Position numbers and translations under genes: made by a program. From Luteimonas sp. (lineage in GTDB: Bacteria; Pseudomonadota; Gammaproteobacteria; Xanthomonadales; Xanthomonadaceae), in contig JANPZU010000001.1 in assembly GCA_024707405.1 (NCBI GenBank), positions 124,001 to 188,000 of the forward strand: a stretch of DNA of 64,000 bases, given 5' to 3'. The notes under the pieces were generated by a model that made no database searches, was not told the DNA's origin, and was given only the letters and a program-made list of their open reading frames with translations. Of the stretch, positions 34,874-44,357 are shown in pieces (within the stretch, counting starts at the first letter, position 1; every line of letters begins with the position of its first letter).

Positions 34874-35159
34874 CGCTGTGCTGGACTCCTCGCTGGCGGC
34901 GGTGCCGCGTGGCTGGGCGTGGATCGTGGCGTGATCCGCTTCGCCGCGCAATCAATCAAAAGTCGATGCAGCGACCGTTCTTTTCCCAGTCGCCGTATCG
35001 TGTGGGCTCCGGGCCGTCCCGGCCACCGGATTCTCTTTGCGGCGATTCCCCCGATTGCGTTCCCGGAACAGGCTTTTCCGCCCGCTCCGGCTCCGGAACC
35101 GCTCCCTCGTCGCCTATCATGAGGTGATCTTTCACGGGTGAATTTTAAGTCCGGGCCCC

Positions 35160-36044
35160 ATGTCCGACAAGACACAACGCGAACATGGCGATTTTTTCGC
35201 CATTCCAGGCATCACCACCCTATCGCTGGAAGGTCGCGATGCGATCGCGTTCGCGCAAGCGCAATTCATGAACGATGTCGCCTCACTCGCGGCCGGACAA
35301 TGGCACTGGAACGGCTGGTTGACGCCGAAAGGACGTCTCGTCGCACTGTTCGGCCTGCTCCGGCAATCGGACGAATCCCTGCTGTTGTTGCTGCTGGATG
35401 CGGATGCGAATGCCTTCGTTGCGCAATTGCAACGCTTCGTCTTCCGCAGCAAGGTGATGCTCCGCGTGCGGGAAGACCTCCACGCATCCGGCGGTTTCGT
35501 CGCCCCCGTCGAGGCATCCGGGGCACGCTTCGCGCAGTCCGGGGATGGCAGTCTCGAACTCGATGCCGGTTCCCTGGAGCATCCACGCACCCTGCGCATC
35601 GGCACGGAGGCCGGCCCGAACGACGCTGCCTCCAGTCTCGAATGGCGACGCTTCGACCTCGCCCATGGCCTGCCGCGGCTCGACGCGCAGGCAGAACCGC
35701 AATGGACGCCGCAACAACTCTCGCTCGACCGGCTGAAGGCCTACAGCGTGAAGAAAGGCTGCTACCCGGGGCAGGAAATCGTGGCCCGCACGCATTTCCT
35801 CGGCCAAGCCAAGCGCGGACTGGTGCGGCTGCAAGGGCCATCGGTCGGCGAACTGGACGAAGTGATGGCTGGCGCGCCAACTGGCGATGGTGGCATCACC
35901 ATGCCGCGCCCCATCGGGCAGCTCATCTGCGCCGCCGGCGACGAAGGCCTGGCGGTCATGCCGCTGGATGCCGGCGACGGCCCGTTCCACAGCGCCGGCG
36001 CGGCGCTGTCGCCGTTGCCGCTGTTCGACGGCCTCGCCAGATGA
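35160..36044 (+). CDS. ygfZ: Folate-binding protein YgfZ
   Basis: 294 aa. YgfZ uses tetrahydrofolate to help iron-sulfur cluster enzymes. The diagnostic motif K-GCYPGQEIVART (about 202-214) with its essential Cys is present, in a GcvT-like fold. Located divergently from sdhCDAB, whose SdhB needs iron-sulfur clusters, a fitting neighbour. No overlapping upstream gene; the ATG is preceded by weak Shine-Dalgarno. Confidence 0.95.
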   Translation: MSDKTQREHGDFFAIPGITTLSLEGRDAIAFAQAQFMNDVASLAAGQWHWNGWLTPKGRLVALFGLLRQSDESLLLLLLDADANAFVAQLQRFVFRSKVMLRVREDLHASGGFVAPVEASGARFAQSGDGSLELDAGSLEHPRTLRIGTEAGPNDAASSLEWRRFDLAHGLPRLDAQAEPQWTPQQLSLDRLKAYSVKKGCYPGQEIVARTHFLGQAKRGLVRLQGPSVGELDEVMAGAPTGDGGITMPRPIGQLICAAGDEGLAVMPLDAGDGPFHSAGAALSPLPLFDGLAR

Positions 36045-36060
36045 CCTCGCGGAACTTCGC

Positions 36061-36732
36061 TCAGGCGCCCGGCGGGAAGTAGTACTCGATCTCCCGGCGC
36101 ACGGCGTCGAGCGCCGGATCGCCGGCCAGCTTGGCCGACACTTCGGTGGCGGTCGATTCCACCCATTCCATGCCCGCCTTGCCGAGGCCTTCATAGCCAT
36201 CGTCGCGTCCCGCGCTCCACAGGTTCATCGCCCGGGTCGCGGTACGCTCGAAGCTGTAGCTGGTGACCGTCTTGCCGTTGAGCATCACTTCGTAACGCAG
36301 CACCAGCATCTCGTTGCTGACCATCGGGATCAGGCCCAGCGTGCTGCCGGCCAGCACCGCCGTCAGGAACCCCGCGGCCTGCCCGCCTGCGGTGGGACGC
36401 AGCGTGTGGGTCACCACCAGCGTGAGCGGACTGCCGGCAAGCTCCTTGTCGATGCCCGACAGCGCCGGGTGGCGCTTGAGGATGTCGAACACCTTGTCGC
36501 TGGCGATCGAGCTGAAATAGGTCATCGCCGGCAAGCGCCCGGCCTGTGGTGCAGCCACAGGTACGGCTTCGGCATCGGAAGCCGTGTCCGCCGCAACATC
36601 GCCAACCATTGCTTCCTCGGCCTCGCTTGCCTCGACGGCCTCCGCCACTTCCGGCTCCGGCGGGTCGGATGCGACCACGGACATGGGAAACGCCAGCGAC
36701 AACGCCAGCACGATTCGATGGATGCGCATCAT
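36061..36732 (-). CDS. Secreted protein of unknown function
   Basis: 223 aa if ATG 36732 is used, which has GAGG six bases upstream; ATG 36744 overlaps the protease stop and is the alternative. A signal peptide (MMRIHRIVLALSLAFPMSVVA) is followed by an acidic Glu/Ala/Val-rich linker (about 25-60) and a folded domain with PTAGGQAAGFLTAVLAGSTL and TVTSYSFERTATRAMNLWSA. I do not recognise a family. Coupled to the upstream protease gene, so it may be its partner, inhibitor or anchor. Confidence 0.7.
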   Translation of the reverse strand: MMRIHRIVLALSLAFPMSVVASDPPEPEVAEAVEASEAEEAMVGDVAADTASDAEAVPVAAPQAGRLPAMTYFSSIASDKVFDILKRHPALSGIDKELAGSPLTLVVTHTLRPTAGGQAAGFLTAVLAGSTLGLIPMVSNEMLVLRYEVMLNGKTVTSYSFERTATRAMNLWSAGRDDGYEGLGKAGMEWVESTATEVSAKLAGDPALDAVRREIEYYFPPGA

Positions 36733-36740
36733 CGCCGGCC

Positions 36741-37934
36741 TCATTCGTAGCAGTTGAGTTGCACGGTATTGCCCAGCGCCGCCTGGTTGGCGACCTGCAG
36801 GCCACCGACACCTTCGGGCGCGATTTCGTCGAACGGCACCCCTTCGCGCTGCAGGAACTTCGCGACATAGCGGCCATCGAGCGCGAAATTGACGTTCTGC
36901 GGGATCAATCCCCGCTGCGCCAGCCTGCCGGCATTCAAGGTACTCACCGCCATGCCGAGCAGCTCGCCGTTGTCCGACACGATCGGCCCGCCGCTATTGC
37001 CCGGCTGGATCGGCGCGGAGAACTGGAACATGCCCATCGACCCGCGGATGCCGCGGCTGGCGCTGACGTTGCCTCGGGTCACGTTGGGCGAATCGCCCAG
37101 CAGCCCCTTGAGCGGGAAGCCGACGCTGGTGACGGCCTCGCCGAGCACGATCTGGTTGCCGCTGCGCAGGGAAAGCGCCGAGTCCCTGGCCTGTCCCGTT
37201 TCCAGCACCGCGATGTCGAGCAGGTCGCTCGATGCCTTGCTGGTCACCGGGAACGTGGTGCCGTCCTGGTGCGCTTCGATGACCACGCAATCGCGCGCGA
37301 CGTGCGCCGCGGTCAGCAGGCTGCCGGCGGTGTTGATGAAGAACGCCGTGCCGGTGCGATAGGGTTTCTCGCGGTCGACGAGCGTGCCGAAGTCGATGTC
37401 GGCAGTCGAGCCGGAAGCCGGATGCCTTGCCGCATCCGGGTTGAGACGGCGCTGGATCTCGACCATGACGTGGCGGATCGCGAGCGCCGACGCCGCATCC
37501 GCGGCAGCGTTGAGGTTGCCCGACTTCAGCGGCACCGCCTGCTCGGTGTTGCCGCCCATGAGTTTCTTGCCGTCGACGTCGTAGACGCCGTACTGCATCT
37601 TCAACTGCACCTTGCCGCGCGCGGCATCCCAATCCGGCGCAAGGTCGACGATCAGCGCGTACGCCGACTCGCCATCCGACGGTACCAGCACGAGATTGGG
37701 GAAATAACGCTTGCCGACTTCATCCACGGCATCAGACAGCGCCTTCCCGGGTTCGACCCAGAGGGTGTTGGAGTAGAAGCGCGCTCGCAACGCGGACGGC
37801 GGCATGTAGACCGCGATGGGCGTCTGGTTGGGGACGATCTGCTCGGGTTGCTGCCGGTTGCCCTGCGCAGACGCGGGCAACGAAAGCACGGCGAGGCACG
37901 CCGCGCCAAGCAGGATCAGGACGGAACGCATCAT
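36741..37934 (-). CDS. Secreted trypsin-like serine protease
   Basis: 397 aa with a signal peptide (VLILLGAACLAVLSLPASAQ). An N-terminal domain of about 165 residues of unknown family precedes the trypsin-like/DegP-type catalytic domain: His211 in LLTAAHVARD, Asp240 in SDLLDIAVLE and Ser314 in QPGNSGGPIVS. No PDZ domain follows. Substrates are unknown; periplasmic or secreted. It overlaps the unknown secreted gene downstream, and the pair is flanked by longer gaps on both sides. Confidence 0.85.
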   Translation of the reverse strand: MMRSVLILLGAACLAVLSLPASAQGNRQQPEQIVPNQTPIAVYMPPSALRARFYSNTLWVEPGKALSDAVDEVGKRYFPNLVLVPSDGESAYALIVDLAPDWDAARGKVQLKMQYGVYDVDGKKLMGGNTEQAVPLKSGNLNAAADAASALAIRHVMVEIQRRLNPDAARHPASGSTADIDFGTLVDREKPYRTGTAFFINTAGSLLTAAHVARDCVVIEAHQDGTTFPVTSKASSDLLDIAVLETGQARDSALSLRSGNQIVLGEAVTSVGFPLKGLLGDSPNVTRGNVSASRGIRGSMGMFQFSAPIQPGNSGGPIVSDNGELLGMAVSTLNAGRLAQRGLIPQNVNFALDGRYVAKFLQREGVPFDEIAPEGVGGLQVANQAALGNTVQLNCYE

Positions 37935-38110
37935 GCAAGAATTCCCCGGCAGGCCGATGTCGCATCTCGACCGGACAGGTACGAATCGCATGCCGGGCAC
38001 ACCCCTGCCCGTCGCCCTGCACCGCCCCCCGCCGGTTTCGCGGCGAGTCTAGCAGTGCCTTCAGGCCAGCGGCAGGGGGATCGTGGAGGAGAATCCTGCC
38101 GCCATCGCAT

Positions 38111-40381
38111 TCAGCCCAGGCGGCCTGCTGCTTCCACGATCTCGGCATCGGACGGGATCACCAGGAACGCAGCGCCCGCGAGCGGGGTGAAGGTGTCGGC
38201 ACCGCACACCCGGGCGAATGGCCTTGCGCGATAACCGGCCTCTGCAATCGCGGTGATGATGCCCTCGCCCACGCCGGCACTGCGGCGCCCTTCGTCGACG
38301 ACCAGGATGCGTTCGCACTCGCCGGCATGTTTCGCGATGGCCGCTTCGTTGAGCGGCACCAACCAGCGCAGGTCGACCACGCGCACCTTCCAGCCGTGCT
38401 TCGCTTCGATGGTTTTCGCCGCACGCAGGCTCATCGGCACGCCGTTGCCGAAGGTGAAGATGACCAGATCCTTCGCCTTGGCGTTGTAGACGCGCTCCTC
38501 GCCCAGCACCATCGCCTGTTCCGGCGATGGGTACTCGGTCAGCCAGCCACCGTCGCCGGCTTCATGAAGGTCTTTCGCCATGTACAGCGCGATCGGCTCG
38601 AGGAAGGCACAGACGCGGCCATCCACCTTCGCCAATGCCGCCATCGTGCGCAGCATCGTCGCGGCATCGTCGCCGCGCGATGGACAGCCGACGACGAGGC
38701 CGGGAATGTCGCGTAGCGCGGTGATCGAGTTGTCGTTGTGGAAGTGACCGCCGAAGCCGCGCTGGTAGCCCAGCGACGCGATGCGCATCACCATCGGGTT
38801 GCGGTACTGGCCATTGCTGAAGAACTGCAGGCTGGCGGCCTCGCCGCGGATCTGGTCGCAGGCATTGTGGAAATACGCCAGGTACTGGATCTCCGGCAGC
38901 GGCAGCATGCCCATGTTGGCATAGCCCTGCGCAAGGCCGAGGATCACCGTCTCGTCGAGCAGCGTGTTGAATACGCGACGCGGGCCGAACGCTTTCTGCA
39001 GGCCCTTGGTGACCGTGTACACGCCGCCCTTCTGTGCGACGTCCTCGCCGAACAGCAGCGTCTCGGGATACTTGGCGAACAGGTCGTGCAGCGCGGCGTT
39101 GATCTGGATGGCGAGGTGTTTTGGCCCTGCACGCTCGGGCAGCTTCGATTCATCGCCGAACACCTGCAGGCGCTTGTCGGCGAAGTCGAAGCGCTCCGCC
39201 TCGGCCTGTACTGCCTCCGGCGTGTAGGGCGCGAGTGGCGCCATCACTTCTTCCAGCGACGACAACCTCGGGCGACGGTCGGCGTCTTCCGCCGCTTCGA
39301 AGCACTTCTTGCGCGTCGACTCGTAGAGCGACAACACGTCGTCCTTCGACATCAGCCCGGATTCGAGCGCAATCGCCGCCGAACGCAGCAGCGGATCGCC
39401 CGCCTCCACCGCGCACAGCTCGGCGATGCTGCGCCACTCGATCTCGAAGTCGGTGCCGGCGTGGCCCATGATGCGCGTGGTGCGCAGGTGCAGGAAGGTC
39501 GGGCGCCGCGTCCGGCGGCAATGTTCGACCGCAGCCTGCACGTCGCCGTAGCCGTTGGCGAGGTCGAGGCCATCGGCGTAGAAGTAGTCGAGGTCGGGGC
39601 GATTGCGGAAATTGCGCGCCACCCATCCGTCCGGCGTCTTCACCGAGATGCCGATGCCGTTGTCTTCGCACACGAACAGCACCGGTGCCGGCAACTTCTG
39701 GTACGCCGTCCATGCGGCGACGTTGAACGCGGTCTGCGCCGTGGCATGGTTGCTTGAGGCATCGCCGAACGAGCAGATGGCGATGCTGTCCTCGGGAATC
39801 GGCAGCGAGTGGCCGATGCGACGCGCCTGCTCGATGGCGACCGCAGTACCGAAGGCCTTGGGCAGGTGCGAGGCGATGGTCGAGGTCTGCGGCAACACCC
39901 ACAACGGTTTGCTGCCCCAGACCTTGTGGCGGCCACCAGACGCCGGGTCGTCCTTCGATGCGGCAAACGACAATGCCGAATCCATCACTGGATCCATGCC
40001 CGGCAGCTTGCGGAAACGTTCGGCCATGAAACCGCCGCTGCGATAGTGCAGGAACGCCGGATCGGTGTGGCGCGTGAGCCGCGCGACCATCGCGTTGCCT
40101 TCGTGGCCGCTGCTGCCGATCGTGTAGAAGACCTTGTTCTGCACGCGCAGCACGCGCGCCATCAGGTCGAGATGGCGGCTGATCAGCTGCGATTCGAACA
40201 ATTCACGGAATCCGCGGGCATCGAGTGCGCTGCCATCGAGGACGGCCTCGCCCTCGCCGGGCTTCGCATCGACGCGACCGTCCCAACCCTTCACGAACTC
40301 GGTGAAGTTGACGTCGCAGATCTCGGCGCGGTTGAGGCCCTTCATTCGGGCCGGGATGGGATTGGGGACGGTTGCGAACAT
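38111..40381 (-). CDS. 2-oxoacid dehydrogenase E1, alpha and beta subunits fused
   Basis: 756 aa. Residues about 50-400 match the E1 alpha subunit with the thiamine diphosphate region SFGDASSNHATAQTAFNVAAW through CEDNGIGISV (split here for length; canonical GDG is GDA and NN is DN). Residues about 420-756 match the E1 beta subunit (LFGEDVAQKGGVYTVTKGLQ, LDETVILGLAQGYANMGM, ERILVVDEGRRSAGVGEGI). It should decarboxylate a 2-oxoacid, probably branched-chain 2-oxoisovalerate, and pass the acyl group to an E2. No E2 or E3 gene is nearby. Substrate not determinable. Confidence 0.88.
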   Translation of the reverse strand: MFATVPNPIPARMKGLNRAEICDVNFTEFVKGWDGRVDAKPGEGEAVLDGSALDARGFRELFESQLISRHLDLMARVLRVQNKVFYTIGSSGHEGNAMVARLTRHTDPAFLHYRSGGFMAERFRKLPGMDPVMDSALSFAASKDDPASGGRHKVWGSKPLWVLPQTSTIASHLPKAFGTAVAIEQARRIGHSLPIPEDSIAICSFGDASSNHATAQTAFNVAAWTAYQKLPAPVLFVCEDNGIGISVKTPDGWVARNFRNRPDLDYFYADGLDLANGYGDVQAAVEHCRRTRRPTFLHLRTTRIMGHAGTDFEIEWRSIAELCAVEAGDPLLRSAAIALESGLMSKDDVLSLYESTRKKCFEAAEDADRRPRLSSLEEVMAPLAPYTPEAVQAEAERFDFADKRLQVFGDESKLPERAGPKHLAIQINAALHDLFAKYPETLLFGEDVAQKGGVYTVTKGLQKAFGPRRVFNTLLDETVILGLAQGYANMGMLPLPEIQYLAYFHNACDQIRGEAASLQFFSNGQYRNPMVMRIASLGYQRGFGGHFHNDNSITALRDIPGLVVGCPSRGDDAATMLRTMAALAKVDGRVCAFLEPIALYMAKDLHEAGDGGWLTEYPSPEQAMVLGEERVYNAKAKDLVIFTFGNGVPMSLRAAKTIEAKHGWKVRVVDLRWLVPLNEAAIAKHAGECERILVVDEGRRSAGVGEGIITAIAEAGYRARPFARVCGADTFTPLAGAAFLVIPSDAEIVEAAGRLG

Positions 40382-40454
40382 TGAGTGTCTTCTGCAAGGC
40401 GGGCTGGGATTGCCGTGGCGGTCGCGCGGGATTCGATGGCGGGCCTGGGCCGCC

Positions 40455-41096
40455 CTAGGTGGATGCCGCGATCAACGCGGCATTTTCAGGGGAAGGTGCC
40501 GGCATCGCGACGAATCCCGGCGTGTCGCGCACGCGCGCCAGCCAGTCGCGAAGCGCCGGATATGGCGACAGGTCGAAGCCGCCATCGCCGGCGACATCGG
40601 TATAGGCGAACAAGGCGATGTCGGCGATGCCGTAATCGGCACCGGTGAACCATGCCCGTGTCCCGAGGTGCCGCTCCATGACCGCAAGCGCAGCATGCCC
40701 TCGCTCGCGCAGTCGAGGAAGGTCGGCGCGGCGCGGCGAGTCCAATGGCGTCCAGCCGCAGATGAAACGCGCGACGGCGATGCATGGCTCGTGGCTGTAC
40801 TGTTCGAAAAACATCCACGACAGCGCCTGTGCCCGCTGCCACGGATCATCCGGCAGGAACGACGTGCCTTCGGCAAGGAAATGCAGGATCGCGTTCGACT
40901 CGACGAGGATCCGGCCGTCATCGAGTTCCAGCATCGGCACCTTGCCGTTCGGGTTCTTCGCCAGGTATTCCGCCGTGCGGGTTTCGCCCTTGCTGCTGTC
41001 GACCTCGATCCAGCGATACGGCCTGCCGAGTTGCTCCAGCAGCAGGCGCAGCTTGTGGCAATTGCCCGAAGGCGAGTAGCCATGCACGGCGGTCAT
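40455..41096 (-). CDS. Glutathione S-transferase family protein
   Basis: 213 aa from ATG 41096 (MTAVHGYSPSGNCHKLRLLL), overlapping the GNAT stop by ATGA. The N-terminal thioredoxin-like domain has the Ser in PSGNCHKLR and the glutathione-binding motif GKVPMLELDDGRILVESNAI; the C-terminal helical domain has DYGIADIALFAYTDVA. Resembles beta/nu-class bacterial GSTs. Substrate unknown. Confidence 0.92.
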   Translation of the reverse strand: MTAVHGYSPSGNCHKLRLLLEQLGRPYRWIEVDSSKGETRTAEYLAKNPNGKVPMLELDDGRILVESNAILHFLAEGTSFLPDDPWQRAQALSWMFFEQYSHEPCIAVARFICGWTPLDSPRRADLPRLRERGHAALAVMERHLGTRAWFTGADYGIADIALFAYTDVAGDGGFDLSPYPALRDWLARVRDTPGFVAMPAPSPENAALIAAST

Positions 41097-41641
41097 GCGA
41101 AACGTTTCCGATTCTGCTGCCACTGCGTGCGCGACTGGCCCCAGATCTCGACATGGGCTTCGTCAGCGGGTGCCGGCAACACGCGTCCCTCTCGCAGCAG
41201 GGTGGAACCCAGGCGCTGCGCCACCTTTTTCGACGCGACGTTCTCGGGCGAGATGCAGTGGATGATGTCGTCCCAACCAAGATTGGCGAATGCCCAGTCG
41301 ATCGTGGCGACACCCGCCTCCGTTGCGTAGCCCTTGCCCCACGCATCGCGATGGAGCACGTAACCGATCTCGTTGCCGGGCCAACCCTCAGGCCGCCAGG
41401 GGCCCATTTGCCCGACCCAGCGACCACTCGCCTTTTCCTCCAGCGAGAACATCGCGAACCCCTGCAGCGCCCAGGCCCCGGGCATCTGCAGGAACTTTCG
41501 CCATGCCGCACCGCGCGCGAGGTGGCCGCCGATGTATCGACAGGCATCCTCGTCCGCCATCAATTCGGCATAGCGCTCGAAATCGCCCACCTGCGGCAGG
41601 CGCAGGATCAGGCGTTCGGTTTCGATGCGGATGTCTTCCAA
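41093..41641 (-). CDS. GNAT-family N-acetyltransferase (RimJ/RimL type)
   Basis: 182 aa if the TTG at 41641 is the start, with GAGAGG at good spacing. Upstream the frame enters a repeat hairpin and is not coding. IRIETERLILRLPQVGDFER is the usual RimJ/L opening; the acetyl-CoA loop is RDAWGKGYATEAGVATIDWA (about 112-131), then ENVASKKVAQRLG. Acceptor unknown; coupled with the downstream GST. Confidence 0.88.
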   Translation of the reverse strand: MEDIRIETERLILRLPQVGDFERYAELMADEDACRYIGGHLARGAAWRKFLQMPGAWALQGFAMFSLEEKASGRWVGQMGPWRPEGWPGNEIGYVLHRDAWGKGYATEAGVATIDWAFANLGWDDIIHCISPENVASKKVAQRLGSTLLREGRVLPAPADEAHVEIWGQSRTQWQQNRKRFA

Positions 41642-41657
41642 TGTGGCCTCTCGATGG

Positions 41658-41818
41658 CCCCTCTCCCACCGGGAGAGGGGTTGGGGTGAGGGTCGGGTGA
41701 CACCGCACACGCTCCGATAAAGTTGCAACGATCAAGCATGCTTCGCAACCTTGCCACTGCCCGCTTCGCCGAACCCTCATCCGGCGCTGCGTGCCACCTT
41801 CTCCCGTAGGGAGAAGGG
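41658..41818. repeat. Two REP-like hairpins in an intergenic region
   Basis: CCCCTCTCCC/GGGAGAGGGG (41658-41680) and CCTTCTCCC/GGGAGAAGG (41798-41818) form strong stems. The flanking phrases TTGGGGTGAGGGT and ACCCTCATCCGGCGCTGCG are typical of dispersed repeats in xanthomonads. The gap between the GNAT and gcdH genes holds little else. Confidence 0.7.
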
Positions 41819-41830
41819 CTGGCAGCGATA

Positions 41831-42994
41831 TCAGAACGCGTTGATGCCCGTCAGCTCGCGCCCGACCACCAATTGGTGCACGGTTTCCGTGCCTTCGTAG
41901 GTGATGACCGACTCGAGGTTCAGCGCGTGGCGGATCGGGCAATGCTCGGTGGTGATGCCGGCACCGCCCAGCAGGTCGCGCGCTTCGCGGGCGATGTCGA
42001 TGGCCATGCGGCAGTTGTTCCACTTCGCCAGGCTCACCTGCGTGGGCTGCATCTTGCCGGCATCCTTCAGGCGACCGAGTTGCAGCGACAGCAACTGTGC
42101 CGAGGTGATGCGGCGCGCCCAGTCGGCCATCTTCAGTTGCGCGCTCTGGGTCGCGGCCACCGGGCGACCGAACAGGATGCGTTCCTTCGAATAGTTCAGC
42201 GCCTCGTCGAGACAGGCGATGGCGGCGCCGATCGGGCCCCAGGTGATGCCGTAGCGCGCCTGCGTCAGGCAGCCCAGCGGCCCCTTCAGGCCCTTCACGT
42301 TGGGCAGGCGATTGGCTTCGGGCACGCGCACGTTGTCTAAGAACAGCGCGCTGGTGACCGAGGCGCGCAGGCTCATCTTGTGCTTGACCACCTGCGCGGT
42401 GAAACCGGCGAAATCCTTCTCCACCACGAAGCCCTGGATGCCGTCGTCGGTCTGCGCCCAGACGATGGCGATGTCGGCCAGGTTGCCGTTGGTGATCCAC
42501 ATCTTGGAACCGTTGAGGATCCAGTCGGCGCCGTCCTTCTTTGCGTGGGTCTTCATGTTGGCCGGGTCGGAACCGCCGTGCGGCTCGGTCAGGCCGAAGC
42601 AACCGATGATCTCGCCCGCTGCCATGCCCGGCAGCCAGCGCTTGCGCTGCTCTTCCGTGCCATAGGCATAGATGGGATACATGCACAGCGACGACTGCAC
42701 GCTGGCGAAGCTGCGCAGGCCGCTGTCACCGCGCTCGAGTTCCTGGCAGATCAGGCCGTAGCTGACGTAGTTGAGTTCCGAGCCACCGTATTCGGCCGGC
42801 AGCGTCGCGCCCAGCAGGCCCAACCCCGCGATCTCGGGGATCAGTTCCTTCGGGAAGCGGCCCTCGTCGAAGCATTCGCCGATGATCGGCAGTACGCGCT
42901 CATCGGTGAAACGCGCCACTGCATCCTGCACCGCGCGCTCCTCTTCGCTGAGCAGGGAACGGACGTCATAGAGGTCGTAGGGATGCAGGGCCAT
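41831..42994 (-). CDS. gcdH: Acyl-CoA dehydrogenase, glutaryl-CoA dehydrogenase type
   Basis: 387 aa from ATG 42994 (MALHPYDLYDVRSLLSEEER). It oxidatively decarboxylates glutaryl-CoA in lysine/tryptophan breakdown. Acyl-CoA dehydrogenase signatures are GCFGLTEPHGGSDPANMKT (about 130-148) and the C-terminal ITYEGTETVHQLVVGRELTG, where the catalytic Glu of the family lies. CLTQARYGITWGPIGAA is typical of GcdH. No other pathway genes are adjacent. Confidence 0.93.
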   Translation of the reverse strand: MALHPYDLYDVRSLLSEEERAVQDAVARFTDERVLPIIGECFDEGRFPKELIPEIAGLGLLGATLPAEYGGSELNYVSYGLICQELERGDSGLRSFASVQSSLCMYPIYAYGTEEQRKRWLPGMAAGEIIGCFGLTEPHGGSDPANMKTHAKKDGADWILNGSKMWITNGNLADIAIVWAQTDDGIQGFVVEKDFAGFTAQVVKHKMSLRASVTSALFLDNVRVPEANRLPNVKGLKGPLGCLTQARYGITWGPIGAAIACLDEALNYSKERILFGRPVAATQSAQLKMADWARRITSAQLLSLQLGRLKDAGKMQPTQVSLAKWNNCRMAIDIAREARDLLGGAGITTEHCPIRHALNLESVITYEGTETVHQLVVGRELTGINAF

Positions 42995-43134
42995 GGCGGT
43001 CTTCGGGCGGAAAACGCCCATTGTATCGGCCCGGCACGGCAAGCCACACCCCACGAAGGGCACCCCGCAAATGGAAACGGGCCGGCACATGGCCGACCCG
43101 TCCGTTTCCAGTCCCCGGCCTTGCCGGGAAAACG

Positions 43135-43944
43135 TCAGCCGCGGCTGGGCGTTCCCGCGGACGCGGTCTGGATGACCACCTCGCCATCGACCACCGGCAG
43201 GCGCTGGCCCGGATCCTTGTCCATGCGCACCGTGTTCTCGACGCCGTCGAAGCGGTAGGTCACGTCATAACCGACGGTGACGGTCTCGTTGCCCAGCGGG
43301 ATGCGGTTGCCGGGCTTGCTGTCGGTACGCATCGTGCCGGTCGTGCCATCCGGGTTGCGGTAGGTCACGTTGTAGGCGACCACGCGGGACGATTGCGAGC
43401 TGTCCTGCACGGTACGGCATTGGCGATCCACACGCTCGACCACCTTGCCGCGCTCATGGCGGGCATCGACCTTGTTGCCGATGATGCCGCCGGCCACTGC
43501 GCCTGCGGCGGTCGCCGCCCGGCGACCACTGCCGCTGCCGACATTGCTGCCGACGATGCCGCCGATCACGGCACCGGCGACCGTGCCGCCGACGTTGCCG
43601 TCGCGCTCGGGCAGGCGCTCCTGCACCACCACGTCCTCGCAGACCTCGCGCGGCGTGTTGACCGTGCTGGTCTCGCGGATCGCCTCGCTGCCGATCACTG
43701 TGGCGTGGAGCTGGCGCCGTTCGGTGATCGGGGCGACCTTCAGCACCTCGGCGTACTCGAGCTTCGGCTCGACCGGCACCAGCTCGGGGGCGTCCAGATG
43801 GCTCGCATCGGCGGTGGCGTCTTCGGCAATCGCCGATGCGTCGCCGGCATGGGCCTGGCTGTCGGACTTGCCGCCGCAGGCGCTGAGCATCGCGCCGCAG
43901 GCGATCAACGAGGTCAAGGCGATTGCAAGGGTATTGCGCTTCAT
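43135..43944 (-). CDS. Glycine-zipper lipoprotein
   Basis: 269 aa from ATG 43944. A lipoprotein signal ends LSAC-GG near residue 22. A glycine zipper (GGTVAGAVIGGIVGSNVGSG and AAGAVAGGIIGNKV, about 120-160) should span or insert in a membrane. The C-terminal part (about 185-265) is beta-rich, with VAYNVTYRNPDGTTGTMRTD and VGYDVTYRFDGVENTVRMDK repeating a YxVTYR unit. Likely an outer-membrane 17-kDa-antigen/SlyB-like protein. Function unknown. Confidence 0.85.
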   Translation of the reverse strand: MKRNTLAIALTSLIACGAMLSACGGKSDSQAHAGDASAIAEDATADASHLDAPELVPVEPKLEYAEVLKVAPITERRQLHATVIGSEAIRETSTVNTPREVCEDVVVQERLPERDGNVGGTVAGAVIGGIVGSNVGSGSGRRAATAAGAVAGGIIGNKVDARHERGKVVERVDRQCRTVQDSSQSSRVVAYNVTYRNPDGTTGTMRTDSKPGNRIPLGNETVTVGYDVTYRFDGVENTVRMDKDPGQRLPVVDGEVVIQTASAGTPSRG

Positions 43945-44119
43945 CGGGATCTCCCTCGGGCATCTGCCCGTTGTGTGTTGCGTCGAGGTGAATTGCAGCA
44001 CCCGCAACCTGAATGGAACCCCCGGAAAACCGTCAAAAGCCTGACGCAGGGGTGAACATCATCCCCCGCGGCGCGGCGTGCTAGCGTGACGCCCATCGAA
44101 ACATCGAAGGCCCGCGCCC

Positions 44120-44347
44120 ATGGCGAACCCGCTGCTGCTGCCGTTCCTGGAATGGGCGCGCAGGCTGCGTTACCCCACGCTGTTCAAGATCACCGCCGCG
44201 ATCTTCCTGCTGACCGTCTTCATCCCGGATCCGATCCCGTTGGTGGACGAAGTCCTGCTCGGCCTCGGCACCATCCTGCTCGCCAACTGGAAGCGCAGGA
44301 AGGACGACCAGCCAGCCCCGATCGATGGCTTCGGGACGCGCCACTGA
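44120..44347 (+). CDS. Small membrane protein, unknown (DUF6116-like)
   Basis: 75 aa with one long hydrophobic stretch (LFKITAAIFLLTVFIPDPIPLVDEVL in total; two short helices around PDPIPLVDE). The N-terminus MANPLLLPFLEWARRLRYPT is amphipathic, and the C-terminus basic then polar. I associate the pattern with a small uncharacterised family in xanthomonads. It ends 10 bases before tatD and is probably co-transcribed with it. Confidence 0.8.
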   Translation: MANPLLLPFLEWARRLRYPTLFKITAAIFLLTVFIPDPIPLVDEVLLGLGTILLANWKRRKDDQPAPIDGFGTRH

Positions 44348-44357
44348 GCCATTGCGC

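Noticed and set aside
43071..43110. Terminator after gcdH
   Set aside because: The arms GGAAACGGGCCGGC and GGCCGACCCGTCCGTTTCC pair only imperfectly and no U-tract follows.
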